From: a virus
Virus record (IMG/VR): IMGVR_UViG_3300010334_000277
Location: 1 to 23,941 of that record
DNA: 23,941 nucleotides
Direction: 5' to 3' (one strand)
Both the position numbers and the translations under genes were made by a program. Numbering within the stretch: the first letter of the stretch is position 1; each line of letters begins with the position of its first letter. The notes under the pieces were generated by a model that saw only the letters and a program-made list of their open reading frames with translations, ran no database searches and had not been told where the DNA came from. Of the stretch, positions 7,414 through 13,422 are shown one piece after another.

Positions 7414-7793
7414 TCTGCGGCCTTCCAAACAATAAGAAACTTATCATTGCTGGATTCACCTTTGCTAAAGAACATGGTTATCATATTGCCATCTGTCCAA
7501 TCACTGATCTTGATTGGGCCTTCATCCCAACGGTCATTTGAATCAATCAGGCGACGAGCACCACGATATGCGTCAAAGTCATTTAACAAATCATTAAATG
7601 TGCCTTTAAACTTGATTTGTTTGTTAGTGTAAAAACAATGCGATTCATAAATCAGTTCTACAATGGGCAGTTGGTTGAGTTGGAAATCTACCAAAGTTTT
7701 ATAGAACTTGCTGTTGCGATTGATTTTGTATGCTGTCTTTTTAGACACACAATCCGTAAACGGACGGTTTGTAGGGTAAGCAAGTGTAGTCAT
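7410..7793 (-). CDS. First gene of the downstream early transcript, unknown (127 aa)
   Basis: The ATG at 7793 follows AAGGAG and a sigma70 promoter about 30 bases upstream, so this is the first gene of the four-gene transcript ending at the terminator at 6682-6709. The product is mixed alpha/beta, rich in Lys, Asn and aromatic residues (RNSKFYKTLVDFQLNQLPIV, DFDAYRGARRLIDSNDRWDEG), with no membrane segment. Base composition is more AT-rich than in the structural genes. No family is recognised. Host-type promoter and position suggest expression soon after infection. Confidence 0.7.
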   Translation of the reverse strand: MTTLAYPTNRPFTDCVSKKTAYKINRNSKFYKTLVDFQLNQLPIVELIYESHCFYTNKQIKFKGTFNDLLNDFDAYRGARRLIDSNDRWDEGPIKISDWTDGNMITMFFSKGESSNDKFLIVWKAAE

Positions 7794-7856
7794 TTGGTGC
7801 TCCTTAAAGCGTTGTTGATAAGTGTGTAGTATAGCACTTCACGCGATACTGGTCAA
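7791..7856 (-). repeat. Direct repeat copy A: duplicated early promoter and leader
   Basis: The 66 bases match 8200-8265 in the same orientation at 57 of 66 positions, with a 32-base identical core covering the -10 box and leader. It includes promoter, 5' leader, Shine-Dalgarno and start codon of the gene at 7793. Confidence 0.9.
7828..7856 (-). promoter_or_regulatory. Early sigma70 promoter (TTGACC-17-TATACT)
   Basis: Read on the minus strand, TTGACC (7856-7851) and TATACT (7833-7828) are separated by exactly 17 bases, each one base or so from the bacterial consensus. Transcription should start near 7821 and read genes 7793 to 6711. The -35 box directly abuts the stop codon of the 43-aa gene upstream. 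Confidence 0.85.
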
Positions 7857-7988
7857 CTATGTGCCAAACACAGGTGACCAAATCAACCAAAGCAACCGTG
7901 CCGCGGTGGCTGTGGCCACAACTGTGGCGGTAGCAACAGCCACCAATTCACAATATTGCCACAATGTGCGTGGTGTTCTTGTGGGCAT
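7857..7988 (-). CDS. Small single-span membrane protein (43 aa)
   Basis: This short ORF begins 4 bases after the stop of the 69-aa gene, and AGGAG overlapping that stop lies 7 bases before its ATG. The N-terminus carries three Arg (MPTRTPRTLWQ). Residues about 15-41 are strongly hydrophobic (LVAVATATVVATATAARLLW and on to SPVF), interrupted only by Arg31. The TAG stop touches the -35 box of the next promoter. Spacing, ribosome site and composition all fit a real gene coding for an inner-membrane peptide with its N-terminus inside. Its role is unknown; phage early membrane peptides often affect superinfection or lysis timing. Confidence 0.6.
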   Translation of the reverse strand: MPTRTPRTLWQYCELVAVATATVVATATAARLLWLIWSPVFGT

Positions 7989-7992
7989 GTGC

Positions 7993-8202
7993 TTACTCCT
8001 GGGCTGTGAGTTCTGCTGCTTCACGCAGGGTCATTTGTGGAAATGACTCTGTAAGATAGTTGCGATACTGATTCAGTGTGGTGTCCAACCACATTTTGTA
8101 GTGCAGTTCGCTGTAGTGCTTGCGAACAGCGTGAATGTCAGCAAAGTTGCCTGCTGTGGCTTGGGACTGGGCAAAAGCCACGAATGTTTGTGCTTGGGTC
8201 AT
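7993..8202 (-). CDS. Early small protein, unknown (69 aa)
   Basis: The start is the ATG at 8202, with AAGGAG upstream and a sigma70 promoter about 35 bases before it; the longer reading from 8286 would run through that promoter. The product is soluble and helical with many Gln, Ala and aromatic residues (FVAFAQSQATAGNFADIHAV, HYKMWLDTTLNQYRNYL). No family is recognised. It is followed at once by a 43-aa membrane peptide gene, so the two are probably made together early in infection. Confidence 0.7.
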   Translation of the reverse strand: MTQAQTFVAFAQSQATAGNFADIHAVRKHYSELHYKMWLDTTLNQYRNYLTESFPQMTLREAAELTAQE

Positions 8203-8265
8203 TTCATGCTCCTTGAAGCGTTGTTGATAAGTGTGTAGTATAGCACTCTTGCCGATACCGGTCAA
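8200..8265 (-). repeat. Direct repeat copy B: duplicated early promoter and leader
   Basis: This is the partner of 7791-7856, of equal length and same orientation, with 9 mismatches that fall mainly in the promoter spacer and beside the start codon. Confidence 0.9.
8237..8265 (-). promoter_or_regulatory. Early sigma70 promoter (TTGACC-17-TATACT)
   Basis: On the minus strand TTGACC (8265-8260) and TATACT (8242-8237) are 17 bases apart. It drives the 69-aa and 43-aa genes and has the same -35 and -10 boxes as the promoter at 7828-7856. Confidence 0.85.
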
Positions 8266-8360
8266 GCACAAAAATGCCAACTTCACTTGCGATTATATAG
8301 GTATATTTGGGTGCTTTTTACCAAAATGAACACAAAATATCCTGGTTCTGAACACATTGA

Positions 8361-8367
8361 CTAAATA
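8361..8367 (+). promoter_or_regulatory. Late-promoter-like motif CTAAATA
   Basis: CTAAATA lies 18 bases before the ATG at 8386, with GAAGGA between. The 8266-8360 stretch upstream is AT-rich and shows no other clear signal. Confidence 0.6.
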
Positions 8368-8385
8368 ATAGTGAAGGAATATTGT

Positions 8386-9129
8386 ATGGCAACAAATCAA
8401 CTAAATGCGGCTGAATCACAAATACCGCGAGAAGTATATAAAGACTTAAAGATTAAACTATTGATCTCGCAAGAAGGAGGCGAAGATCAAGACAGGGAGA
8501 AGGTCTCTGCGAGACCTGCCTTTGGCCCCGAGGGCAAGCCCTCGAATCCACTGGCCTTTGACTTCGTCACCTCTCCCGAGGAAGTCCCCCAAGAGAGAGA
8601 GGTTAGTTGTATCAGCCCGCGAGAACTATGTTCTCGCTATTCAGGCATCAGTGTGCAGCATGCTCGAACTGACCGAGGCATCAAGGTATACATCACACTA
8701 CAACAATCGGATTGGGTGCCAACCGGTGCTGTGCAGTTGGCCACAGCAGAACTCAAACGCAGTGATCGATTGAGAGAAGTGCGAGCCCGAGAGGATGACA
8801 GCGAAGAGTTTGCGGCTTATCTGGATGATGCCAAACAACAACTACGACCACAAAAGGCACAAGTGGCCATGGGCAGATTGCATCAACGCAACAAACGCAG
8901 CAGTTGGATCTATGACACCGTGATGGTGGCTTTCTTCGAAAATGACAAAATGAACAAAGTGCTGTTGTATCTTGAAGGAGAAGAAGTTATTATAGATATG
9001 GATCGAGAAATGAGCATGAACCAACAACGATACTATCACTGCCAAGGCTTGCTGGGCACTATACACGGCAACAAGAAAGTGCCAAGACTCAGCGATCTTC
9101 CTTTGAGCCGGTTTGGAAAACAATCATGA
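8386..9129 (+). CDS. Hypothetical protein with hairpin-dense 5' region (247 aa)
   Basis: The ATG at 8386 is preferred over the in-frame GTG at 8371 because GAAGGA precedes it. Residues 26-85 are charged and Pro-rich and are encoded by a chain of inverted repeats (see 8461-8637). The rest looks folded: ISVQHARTDRGIKVYITLQQ (about 86-105), a charged helical region, then strands in WIYDTVMVAFFENDKMNKVL and LYLEGEEVIIDMDREMSMNQ. I recognise no family. It shares an ATGA overlap with a small CxxC protein gene downstream and is preceded by a late-type motif, so it is probably a late gene. Confidence 0.75.
   Translation: MATNQLNAAESQIPREVYKDLKIKLLISQEGGEDQDREKVSARPAFGPEGKPSNPLAFDFVTSPEEVPQEREVSCISPRELCSRYSGISVQHARTDRGIKVYITLQQSDWVPTGAVQLATAELKRSDRLREVRAREDDSEEFAAYLDDAKQQLRPQKAQVAMGRLHQRNKRSSWIYDTVMVAFFENDKMNKVLLYLEGEEVIIDMDREMSMNQQRYYHCQGLLGTIHGNKKVPRLSDLPLSRFGKQS
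8461..8637 (+). other. Chain of five inverted repeats inside a coding sequence
   Basis: Successive hairpins: TTGATCTCGC/GCGAAGATCAA (8461-8490, one bulged A); AGGTCTC-tgc-GAGACCT (8501-8517); CGAGGG-caag-CCCTCG (8529-8544); GACTT...AAGTC enclosing CCTC-tccc-GAGG (8560-8586); GCGAGAAC-tat-GTTCTCGC (8619-8637). A further ACCTCTC/GAGAGGT pairing (8569-8575 with 8597-8603) competes with the fourth. The words GCGAG and CTCGC recur. The frame stays open throughout. Confidence 0.8.
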
Positions 9130-9293
9130 AACGCCCAACACTAACACCCCAACAACGACATGCCACGCACCCTGCTGATGTAAGACCTGGCCGAGGACCA
9201 CATGCTGCCCAAATCTACTGCTTAAAATGCCGCCGACATATCCAATGGATCTCACAAGCACAATACGAAACTTGGCAAAAATCCCATCGCTAA
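9126..9293 (+). CDS. Small CxxC protein (55 aa)
   Basis: The ATG overlaps the previous stop (ATGA). The product is a small basic protein with a Cys pair in YCLKC (C32, C35) followed by RRHIQWIS and a polar C-terminus. Only one CxxC knuckle is present, so any zinc site would need the nearby His residues (H26, H38) or a dimer. Short proteins with 'C..C...IQW' occur in marine phages as I recall, without known function. Overlap with the upstream gene and the conserved look of the motif support it as a real gene. Confidence 0.6.
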   Translation: MKRPTLTPQQRHATHPADVRPGRGPHAAQIYCLKCRRHIQWISQAQYETWQKSHR

Positions 9294-9339
9294 CTATGCC
9301 TTTTTTGAGTGATTTGGTAAATATCATCGAGCACACGCT

Positions 9340-9798
9340 ATGAGCACATTCTACTACAAGAAACTACACACCATGGAACCCCGAGCAGGCAGAAAGTATG
9401 CCACGGTGTATATCAAACAAAGTGCCGAGGAGCATGGTCGCTTGCTCGCCTGGCTTACAGAACGAGCACAGGAAATCTTGGCAGTGTGCGAACACTATCC
9501 GGACATGGCAGAATGGTTCCAACGACCCTGTAGAGACTTTCCACGCAGTCGAAAACATGACTTCTACACACCCGAAGACATACTCACGGACATGATTCAA
9601 CAGTTGAGTCTGGGACGAGACTTGCCCAGGGCAATGTGGGCTCGCTGGAATAGACTGACGGATCAAACCCCTTGGACAATAACCATGCTCGGGCCTCAGG
9701 GTCAAGCACTTGATGTTCACGATACTCAATCCGGCGTGGCCTCCACTCGCGAGCAGTCCGCATCCATCTCCACTCTAAATAACCTATTTTCATATTAA
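9340..9798 (+). CDS. Hypothetical protein (152 aa)
   Basis: The start is the ATG at 9340, with only a weak GAG upstream; a TAAATA-like hexamer in GTAAATA (9317-9323) lies 16 bases before it. The product is soluble with a helical middle (EEHGRLLAWLTERAQEILAV, DILTDMIQQLSLGRDLPRAM) and Trp/Arg-rich segments. The C-terminus is Ser/Thr-rich and less ordered. No family is recognised. The late-type motif for the next gene lies inside its last codons. Confidence 0.65.
   Translation: MSTFYYKKLHTMEPRAGRKYATVYIKQSAEEHGRLLAWLTERAQEILAVCEHYPDMAEWFQRPCRDFPRSRKHDFYTPEDILTDMIQQLSLGRDLPRAMWARWNRLTDQTPWTITMLGPQGQALDVHDTQSGVASTREQSASISTLNNLFSY
9775..9781 (+). promoter_or_regulatory. Late-promoter-like motif CTAAATA
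   Basis: CTAAATA sits inside the end of the preceding gene, 23 bases before the GTG at 9805. No clear Shine-Dalgarno precedes that GTG. Confidence 0.45.
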
Positions 9799-9804
9799 AT
9801 CCCC

Positions 9805-10134
9805 GTGACCAAAACTGCTGTTCCTGTAAGACTACGCTTGCCCATACCTGATCAACACGAAGAAATCCACATACATGAGCCTGCTGCTTGGTGGGTTGTG
9901 ACTTATCAAGGTGTTATTGTGAACTTCAGCAGGCACGATACCATGACGGATCGTGTGCATTACACACGCAATGGCTGGAGCCAACAAGCCTCAGCCCTAA
10001 ACGCAAGAGACAGACTGCGAGCACTCAGTTATTCAACGGACTTTGATGTGGTCAACTTGGTTGATGTTCTATCTCGAACCGCTCAACTCCACAATGCTCA
10101 CAGTGTATGCTCTGACGATACAGCCAGGTCCTGA
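9805..10134 (+). CDS. Hypothetical protein, GTG start (109 aa)
   Basis: The frame opens with GTG at 9805, seven bases after the previous stop, and is read from a CTAAATA motif. The N-terminal 80 residues look folded (RLRLPIPDQHEEIHIHEPAA, WWVVTYQGVIVNFSRHD). The last 28 residues overlap an opposite-strand gene and look less structured. No family is recognised. The start codon and 3' end are less secure than for its neighbours. Confidence 0.5.
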   Translation: MTKTAVPVRLRLPIPDQHEEIHIHEPAAWWVVTYQGVIVNFSRHDTMTDRVHYTRNGWSQQASALNARDRLRALSYSTDFDVVNLVDVLSRTAQLHNAHSVCSDDTARS

Positions 10135-10411
10135 ACTGACTCACGCTGACTTCTAATCTGGTTCGATCTATTGAGTCAGCAGGTATGCGTAGCACATACA
10201 AAGGCCGCCAATACCGAGTGCGGTGGCGATACTCTTCATCACAGCCCGCAGCAGTGTCTGATAGATAACGCACTGTGACACCACGAATCTCTCCTGTGAC
10301 AATGTCTATGGTGGTTGACGCATCCACGGGAATCACACGAGAGTTTTCAAAAGATCGATATTCTGGTTCAGTGAGAGCAAGATAGAAATATTTCAGTTTG
10401 GGTATTCTCAT
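10052..10411 (-). CDS. Hypothetical protein, minus strand (119 aa)
   Basis: The ATG at 10411 has no good Shine-Dalgarno, but the near-match CATAAGTA lies five bases upstream, similar to the leaderless late genes. The product looks folded: IPKLKYFYLALTEPEYRSFE, a beta-rich middle (VIPVDASTTIDIVTGEIRGV), RPLYVLRIPADSIDRTRLEV and a C-terminal CEHCG. The 'LRIPADSID' segment is of a type seen in phage hypotheticals. It overlaps the plus-strand gene by 83 bases tail to tail and diverges from the terminase small-subunit candidate. Confidence 0.55.
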   Translation of the reverse strand: MRIPKLKYFYLALTEPEYRSFENSRVIPVDASTTIDIVTGEIRGVTVRYLSDTAAGCDEEYRHRTRYWRPLYVLRIPADSIDRTRLEVSVSQFRTWLYRQSIHCEHCGVERFEIEHQPS

Positions 10412-10441
10412 GTGTATACTTATGGATTTCCAATCACACCA

Positions 10442-10448
10442 CTAAATA
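10442..10448 (+). promoter_or_regulatory. Late-promoter-like motif four bases from an ATG
   Basis: CTAAATA, then CAAC, then the ATG at 10453. No Shine-Dalgarno is present. If transcription starts six bases after the motif, as in T4 late promoters, the message begins at the start codon. Confidence 0.55.
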
Positions 10449-10452
10449 CAAC

Positions 10453-10794
10453 ATGGAACAGATCATTCAAAAACAAACACAGGGTGGAGCACGACCCGGA
10501 GCAGGCAGACCCAAGGGCTCCAAAGCCCGTGTGAGTGTGGAAAGCCTCCTGGCAGAATTAGAACTCAGGGCTCCTGGTGAGAGTTATGAAGCACTGCTGT
10601 TAGAAGACTTCTTGAGAGCCAGACTGGAAGACGACAAAGGCCTGGTGCTGAAGTATCACAATCTCATCCTGAACAAGGTCATGCACACCCTGACCACTGT
10701 GGAGGTGGTGGAAGGTCAAGACGCCATCGACGCCAAGAGCCGTGCTTTTGCAGAAGCCATAGCACAGATAGTGGGTATTCCCGCCAAGGACTAA
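10453..10794 (+). CDS. Putative terminase small subunit (113 aa)
   Basis: The N-terminal motif GGARPGAGRPKGSK (residues 11-24) is frequent at the start of phage small terminases and related DNA-binding proteins. It is followed by predicted helices (VSVESLLAELELRAPGESYE, LLLEDFLRARLEDDKGLVLK, LILNKVM) and a C-terminal helix ending GIPAKD. The small subunit binds phage DNA and starts packaging with the large subunit, encoded here about 2.6 kb downstream on the same strand. Length fits the lower end of the family. The assignment rests on the motif and location. The distance from terL is larger than usual, so another DNA-binding role remains possible. Confidence 0.6.
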   Translation: MEQIIQKQTQGGARPGAGRPKGSKARVSVESLLAELELRAPGESYEALLLEDFLRARLEDDKGLVLKYHNLILNKVMHTLTTVEVVEGQDAIDAKSRAFAEAIAQIVGIPAKD

Positions 10795-10797
10795 ATA
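10791..10797 (+). promoter_or_regulatory. Late-promoter-like motif overlapping a stop codon
   Basis: CTAAATA includes the TAA stop of the previous gene (10792-10794) and lies 23 bases before the ATG at 10821, with AAGGA between. Confidence 0.55.
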
Positions 10798-10820
10798 ATA
10801 ATACACAAGGAAGCACCAAC

Positions 10821-11054
10821 ATGCCATTAGACAAAAGCAAAAGCCCTAAAGCGTTCCAAAAGAACATCCGCACTGAACTGAAAGAAGGCAAGCCAATGAA
10901 ACAGGCAGTGGCCATCGCATATGACATTGCTGGCAAGAAAAAGAAGATGGGCGAGAAAATCTCTGACACCATGAAAAAAGACAAGATGCACAAGATGAAA
11001 GATGGCAAGATGATGAAAGACTCTGCTATGAAATCCAAAGGAAAAACCAAATGA
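10821..11054 (+). CDS. Lys/Met-rich small conserved phage protein (77 aa)
   Basis: The start follows AAGGA. The N-terminal half (PLDKSKSPKAFQKNIRTELK, EGKPMKQAVAIAY) is a pattern I recognise in many phage genomes ('K..KPxKQAVAIAY'), usually near structural genes and without assigned function. The C-terminal half is almost all Lys, Met, Asp and Gly (MKKDKMHKMKDGKMMKDSAM), suggesting a disordered, nucleic-acid-binding tail. ATGA overlaps the next gene. A DNA-condensing or virion-packaged role is a guess. Confidence 0.75.
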   Translation: MPLDKSKSPKAFQKNIRTELKEGKPMKQAVAIAYDIAGKKKKMGEKISDTMKKDKMHKMKDGKMMKDSAMKSKGKTK

Positions 11055-11533
11055 AAAACCGTTCAACACAATCTGACATGAACATGGACTTTGATGGCAT
11101 GGCCAAATCTGGCACTGGTCGTGTGAATCAGAAACTGCAAACAAACGCCTGGTCAGGACACATGAATGATGGTCGTGAAGTAAACATGGGCCGTGGACCT
11201 ACCAAAGGCAACATGGGCTGTGGCAAGCCAGGCAAGCCAGGTGCCATGAACTCAGTCACACAGGATTCATTCCGACCAGCACCCACTGACAGTCTGCCCA
11301 GCAACATGAAGATCAAGAATCCCGACTACATCAATGGTGGTGCACAGGTTCGCACACCAGGCGGCACTCGAGCCTGGGATCCCAAGTGTGGTCAGAACTA
11401 TTCAGGCAATCCTGATCAGATCCGCATTGGTCAGACAGGCGGCCCTGGTTATGGCAACACCACACGGGGCAAGCGTCCTCCAACCGACGCAGGCAAAAAC
11501 ACATTCAACTACGGTCCCCGCAGCCAGTACTAA
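11051..11533 (+). CDS. Gly-rich basic protein with RGPTKGN motif (160 aa)
   Basis: It starts by ATGA overlap. The product is Gly/Asn/Pro-rich, basic and probably disordered, with RGPTKGN at 48-54, GCGKPGKPG at about 56-64 and further GG-rich segments (GGAQVRTPGGTRAWDP). The same RGPTxGN motif occurs twice in the protein encoded two genes downstream. No family is recognised. Location between terminase genes suggests a capsid-associated or assembly role. Confidence 0.65.
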   Translation: MKNRSTQSDMNMDFDGMAKSGTGRVNQKLQTNAWSGHMNDGREVNMGRGPTKGNMGCGKPGKPGAMNSVTQDSFRPAPTDSLPSNMKIKNPDYINGGAQVRTPGGTRAWDPKCGQNYSGNPDQIRIGQTGGPGYGNTTRGKRPPTDAGKNTFNYGPRSQY

Positions 11534-11542
11534 AGGACAATG

Positions 11543-11890
11543 ATGAACATACCATTCCAACTTCAAGGCGAAAACTTCGCAGTGAATTCAACTGCTGACA
11601 GTTCACTGTTTGAGTTCCAGATCACCAACGGTCAGATGCCCAATGCTCTCCTGGTCAGTGTGCCTGTGTCAACATCAAACACCGTGGTAGCAGTGAATGC
11701 CAGTTTTGATCAATTCAATTCTGACGCTGTGGTGCCTGCAGATGGCTCACCCGGAAGAGGCATCGTGGTGATCCCTGGTGCTCCTGCCTTGTTCACTCTC
11801 AACACCCAGGCCGCTGCCACAGGCAATCTGTATGTGAGCGTGGCCAGCACAGCCAATGTCACAGTTTATCTCAGTGGCTTGGTCATTTAA
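11543..11890 (+). CDS. Beta-rich putative decoration or minor head protein (115 aa)
   Basis: AAAGGA precedes two consecutive ATGs; the second (11543) has the better spacing. The sequence alternates short hydrophobic strands and polar turns along its length (FEFQITNGQMPNALLVSVPV, RGIVVIPGAPALFTLNTQAA, NLYVSVASTANVTVYLSGL), typical of a small beta-sandwich. It has no Cys and few charges. Small proteins of this type often decorate capsids; this is inferred from fold appearance and position. Confidence 0.6.
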   Translation: MNIPFQLQGENFAVNSTADSSLFEFQITNGQMPNALLVSVPVSTSNTVVAVNASFDQFNSDAVVPADGSPGRGIVVIPGAPALFTLNTQAAATGNLYVSVASTANVTVYLSGLVI

Positions 11891-11899
11891 GGAAACATC

Positions 11900-12229
11900 A
11901 TGAGAATATCAACCAAGAACATGCAAGCCCGTGCAATCAATGTCAAGCGTGGTCCAACCACAGGCAATGAGAATCCCGGCACCAAACGATCTGACTTCAT
12001 GGCTGAAAAGTCAAAGACAGGATCAGAGAAAAGTGAGATAGCTAACATGATCACCGACGCAGTGGCAGCACGAGGTCGTGGCATGATGGGATTCAGAGAT
12101 CCCACAGTGGAAGGCCTGCACACCAACACCAATGTTGGCCGTGGACCCACAAAAGGCAATGCTGGTCGACAGACTGGCAAGTCTGGTGCTGCTCGTCGCG
12201 GTGCTCTTGGAGCCACTTCAGGCTACTAA
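11900..12229 (+). CDS. Basic protein with two RGPTxGN motifs (109 aa)
   Basis: AAGGAAAC precedes the ATG at 11900, ten bases after the previous stop. RGPTTGN (17-23) and RGPTKGN (81-87) flank a helical middle (KSEIANMITDAVAARGRG). The C-terminus is Arg/Gly/Ala-rich (GRQTGKSGAARRGALGATSG). Both the motif and basic, Gly-rich makeup are shared with the 160-aa protein upstream, suggesting related function or a shared partner, perhaps DNA or capsid. No named family is recognised. Confidence 0.65.
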   Translation: MRISTKNMQARAINVKRGPTTGNENPGTKRSDFMAEKSKTGSEKSEIANMITDAVAARGRGMMGFRDPTVEGLHTNTNVGRGPTKGNAGRQTGKSGAARRGALGATSGY

Positions 12230-12236
12230 ACCCCCC

Positions 12237-12268
12237 ACATCTGATCACACGAGGGTGGTCAGGTGTTT
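12237..12268 (+). terminator. Hairpin with T-rich tail, probable terminator or attenuator
   Basis: ACATCTGATCAC pairs with GTGGTCAGGTGT over 12 positions (two G-T wobbles, loop ACGAGG), followed by TTTTGATTTGTT. It lies between the small virion-like genes and the gene at 12293. No promoter was seen between, so it may only partly stop transcription. Confidence 0.5.
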
Positions 12269-12292
12269 TGATTTGTTATGAAAGGAATAGAA

Positions 12293-13102
12293 ATGAACAA
12301 AACCACTCCCACCACCGGCAACAACATCTGGGACGATGTGCCTGCTGAAAAACCCACCCGAAAGAAACCTGACCCTGTGAGTGCTCTGGCACCTGATGAG
12401 TTTGACTCTGGCGGATTTGACACTGACGGCTTTGTGTCAAGAGACTTTGACCTGGAAGGCTTGATGACAGACTTTCCCACAGCCAAGGAACTGGAACGCT
12501 TTGTGTTTGATGAAACTGGTGTGGTGCTGAACCTAAAAGGTCGTGCCAACAAACTCAAATACCAAGTGGCCATGGATGTGCTCAACGGTCAGGATGTTGA
12601 TCCCCGATACATCGGCACTTCAAACCCTTACTTGGAAAAGACTGACATGGTACCAGAAGAGCCCATGAAAGCATTGCCACCCAGAGATCCAGATCTGCCA
12701 CCCTTAGACACTTTGCAAAACAGTTTCTTCACAGGATTTGTGCCACACTCTGATCCTGACTACCATGCACAAGGTCGCAAGATGCACTGTTTGTTTCGCA
12801 AATACCGGAATGGTGTGATCAGTTATGAAGTGCAAGGTCCCATCGAACCACGCCCAGTGGGAGAAAAGATTGACAAGTGGGGCAAAGTGCGTCCAGAGAT
12901 CATCCGGTGGGTTGATCCTCGCACAGGCGAGCAGTTGGTGCAGCGTGAAGATGGCACACTCACACCCATTGGACGCCGACTCAAGGCCATGATGCAGACC
13001 ATGAAATACAATACAACCAATCAGTGGTTGGCCTATGTGGATCGAGAGTTTGTGAGCCTGGACCACAGAGCCGCTGCCAACCCATGGGACTTGAGCACAT
13101 GA
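12293..13102 (+). CDS. Hypothetical protein upstream of terminase (269 aa)
   Basis: The ATG at 12293 follows AAAGGA; an in-frame ATG at 12278 lies before that signal. The first 60 residues are acidic, with Pro/Lys and Asp/Phe/Gly repeats (DEFDSGGFDTDGFVSRDFDL). The centre and C-terminus look folded, with HAQGRKMHCLFRKYRNGVIS and RWVDPRTGEQLVQREDGTLT. It is coupled by ATGA to a small gene and, through it, to the terminase large subunit. I recognise no family; a packaging or assembly role is inferred from the operon only. Confidence 0.7.
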   Translation: MNKTTPTTGNNIWDDVPAEKPTRKKPDPVSALAPDEFDSGGFDTDGFVSRDFDLEGLMTDFPTAKELERFVFDETGVVLNLKGRANKLKYQVAMDVLNGQDVDPRYIGTSNPYLEKTDMVPEEPMKALPPRDPDLPPLDTLQNSFFTGFVPHSDPDYHAQGRKMHCLFRKYRNGVISYEVQGPIEPRPVGEKIDKWGKVRPEIIRWVDPRTGEQLVQREDGTLTPIGRRLKAMMQTMKYNTTNQWLAYVDREFVSLDHRAAANPWDLST

Positions 13103-13422
13103 TCTCTGAACCCACCCTACGCGATGGCATGATCCATCAGGCCCGAGAGGATCGCATGGCACGAGATGTCAAGATCATGCAGGGCGTGAATGCTGCTCAC
13201 CGTGAAGCATTTGGTCAGAAGTTTCCTGGACAACTGGAACACTCAATGCGACTGATTTCTGAACGCCTGCAACAGATCCTGACCAAGCCGCCAGGAACAG
13301 AATTGGCCAATCCTGTCACATGGCCAGGCACTGCACTGGAGATTGCTGACCTGTCCCAGGCCCTGTGGCATCTACAACAGGTGCGACTGAGCCTACCCGT
13401 CACCTCCACTGCAAGTGAATGA
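13099..13422 (+). CDS. Small helical protein in the terminase operon (107 aa)
   Basis: The start is the ATG overlapping the previous stop (ATGA at 13099-13102). Its end overlaps the terminase start by ATGA as well, so three genes form one coupled unit. The protein is helical, with basic N-terminal helices (IHQAREDRMARDVKIMQG, MRLISERLQQILTK) and a C-terminal helix (TALEIADLSQALWHLQQVRL). It is an alternative candidate for the terminase small subunit because it sits immediately before terL. Confidence 0.65.
   Translation: MISEPTLRDGMIHQAREDRMARDVKIMQGVNAAHREAFGQKFPGQLEHSMRLISERLQQILTKPPGTELANPVTWPGTALEIADLSQALWHLQQVRLSLPVTSTASE

Noticed and set aside
8266-8360. AT-rich stretch as a replication origin
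   Set aside because: No iterons, DnaA-like boxes or clear palindromes were seen; AT content alone is not enough.
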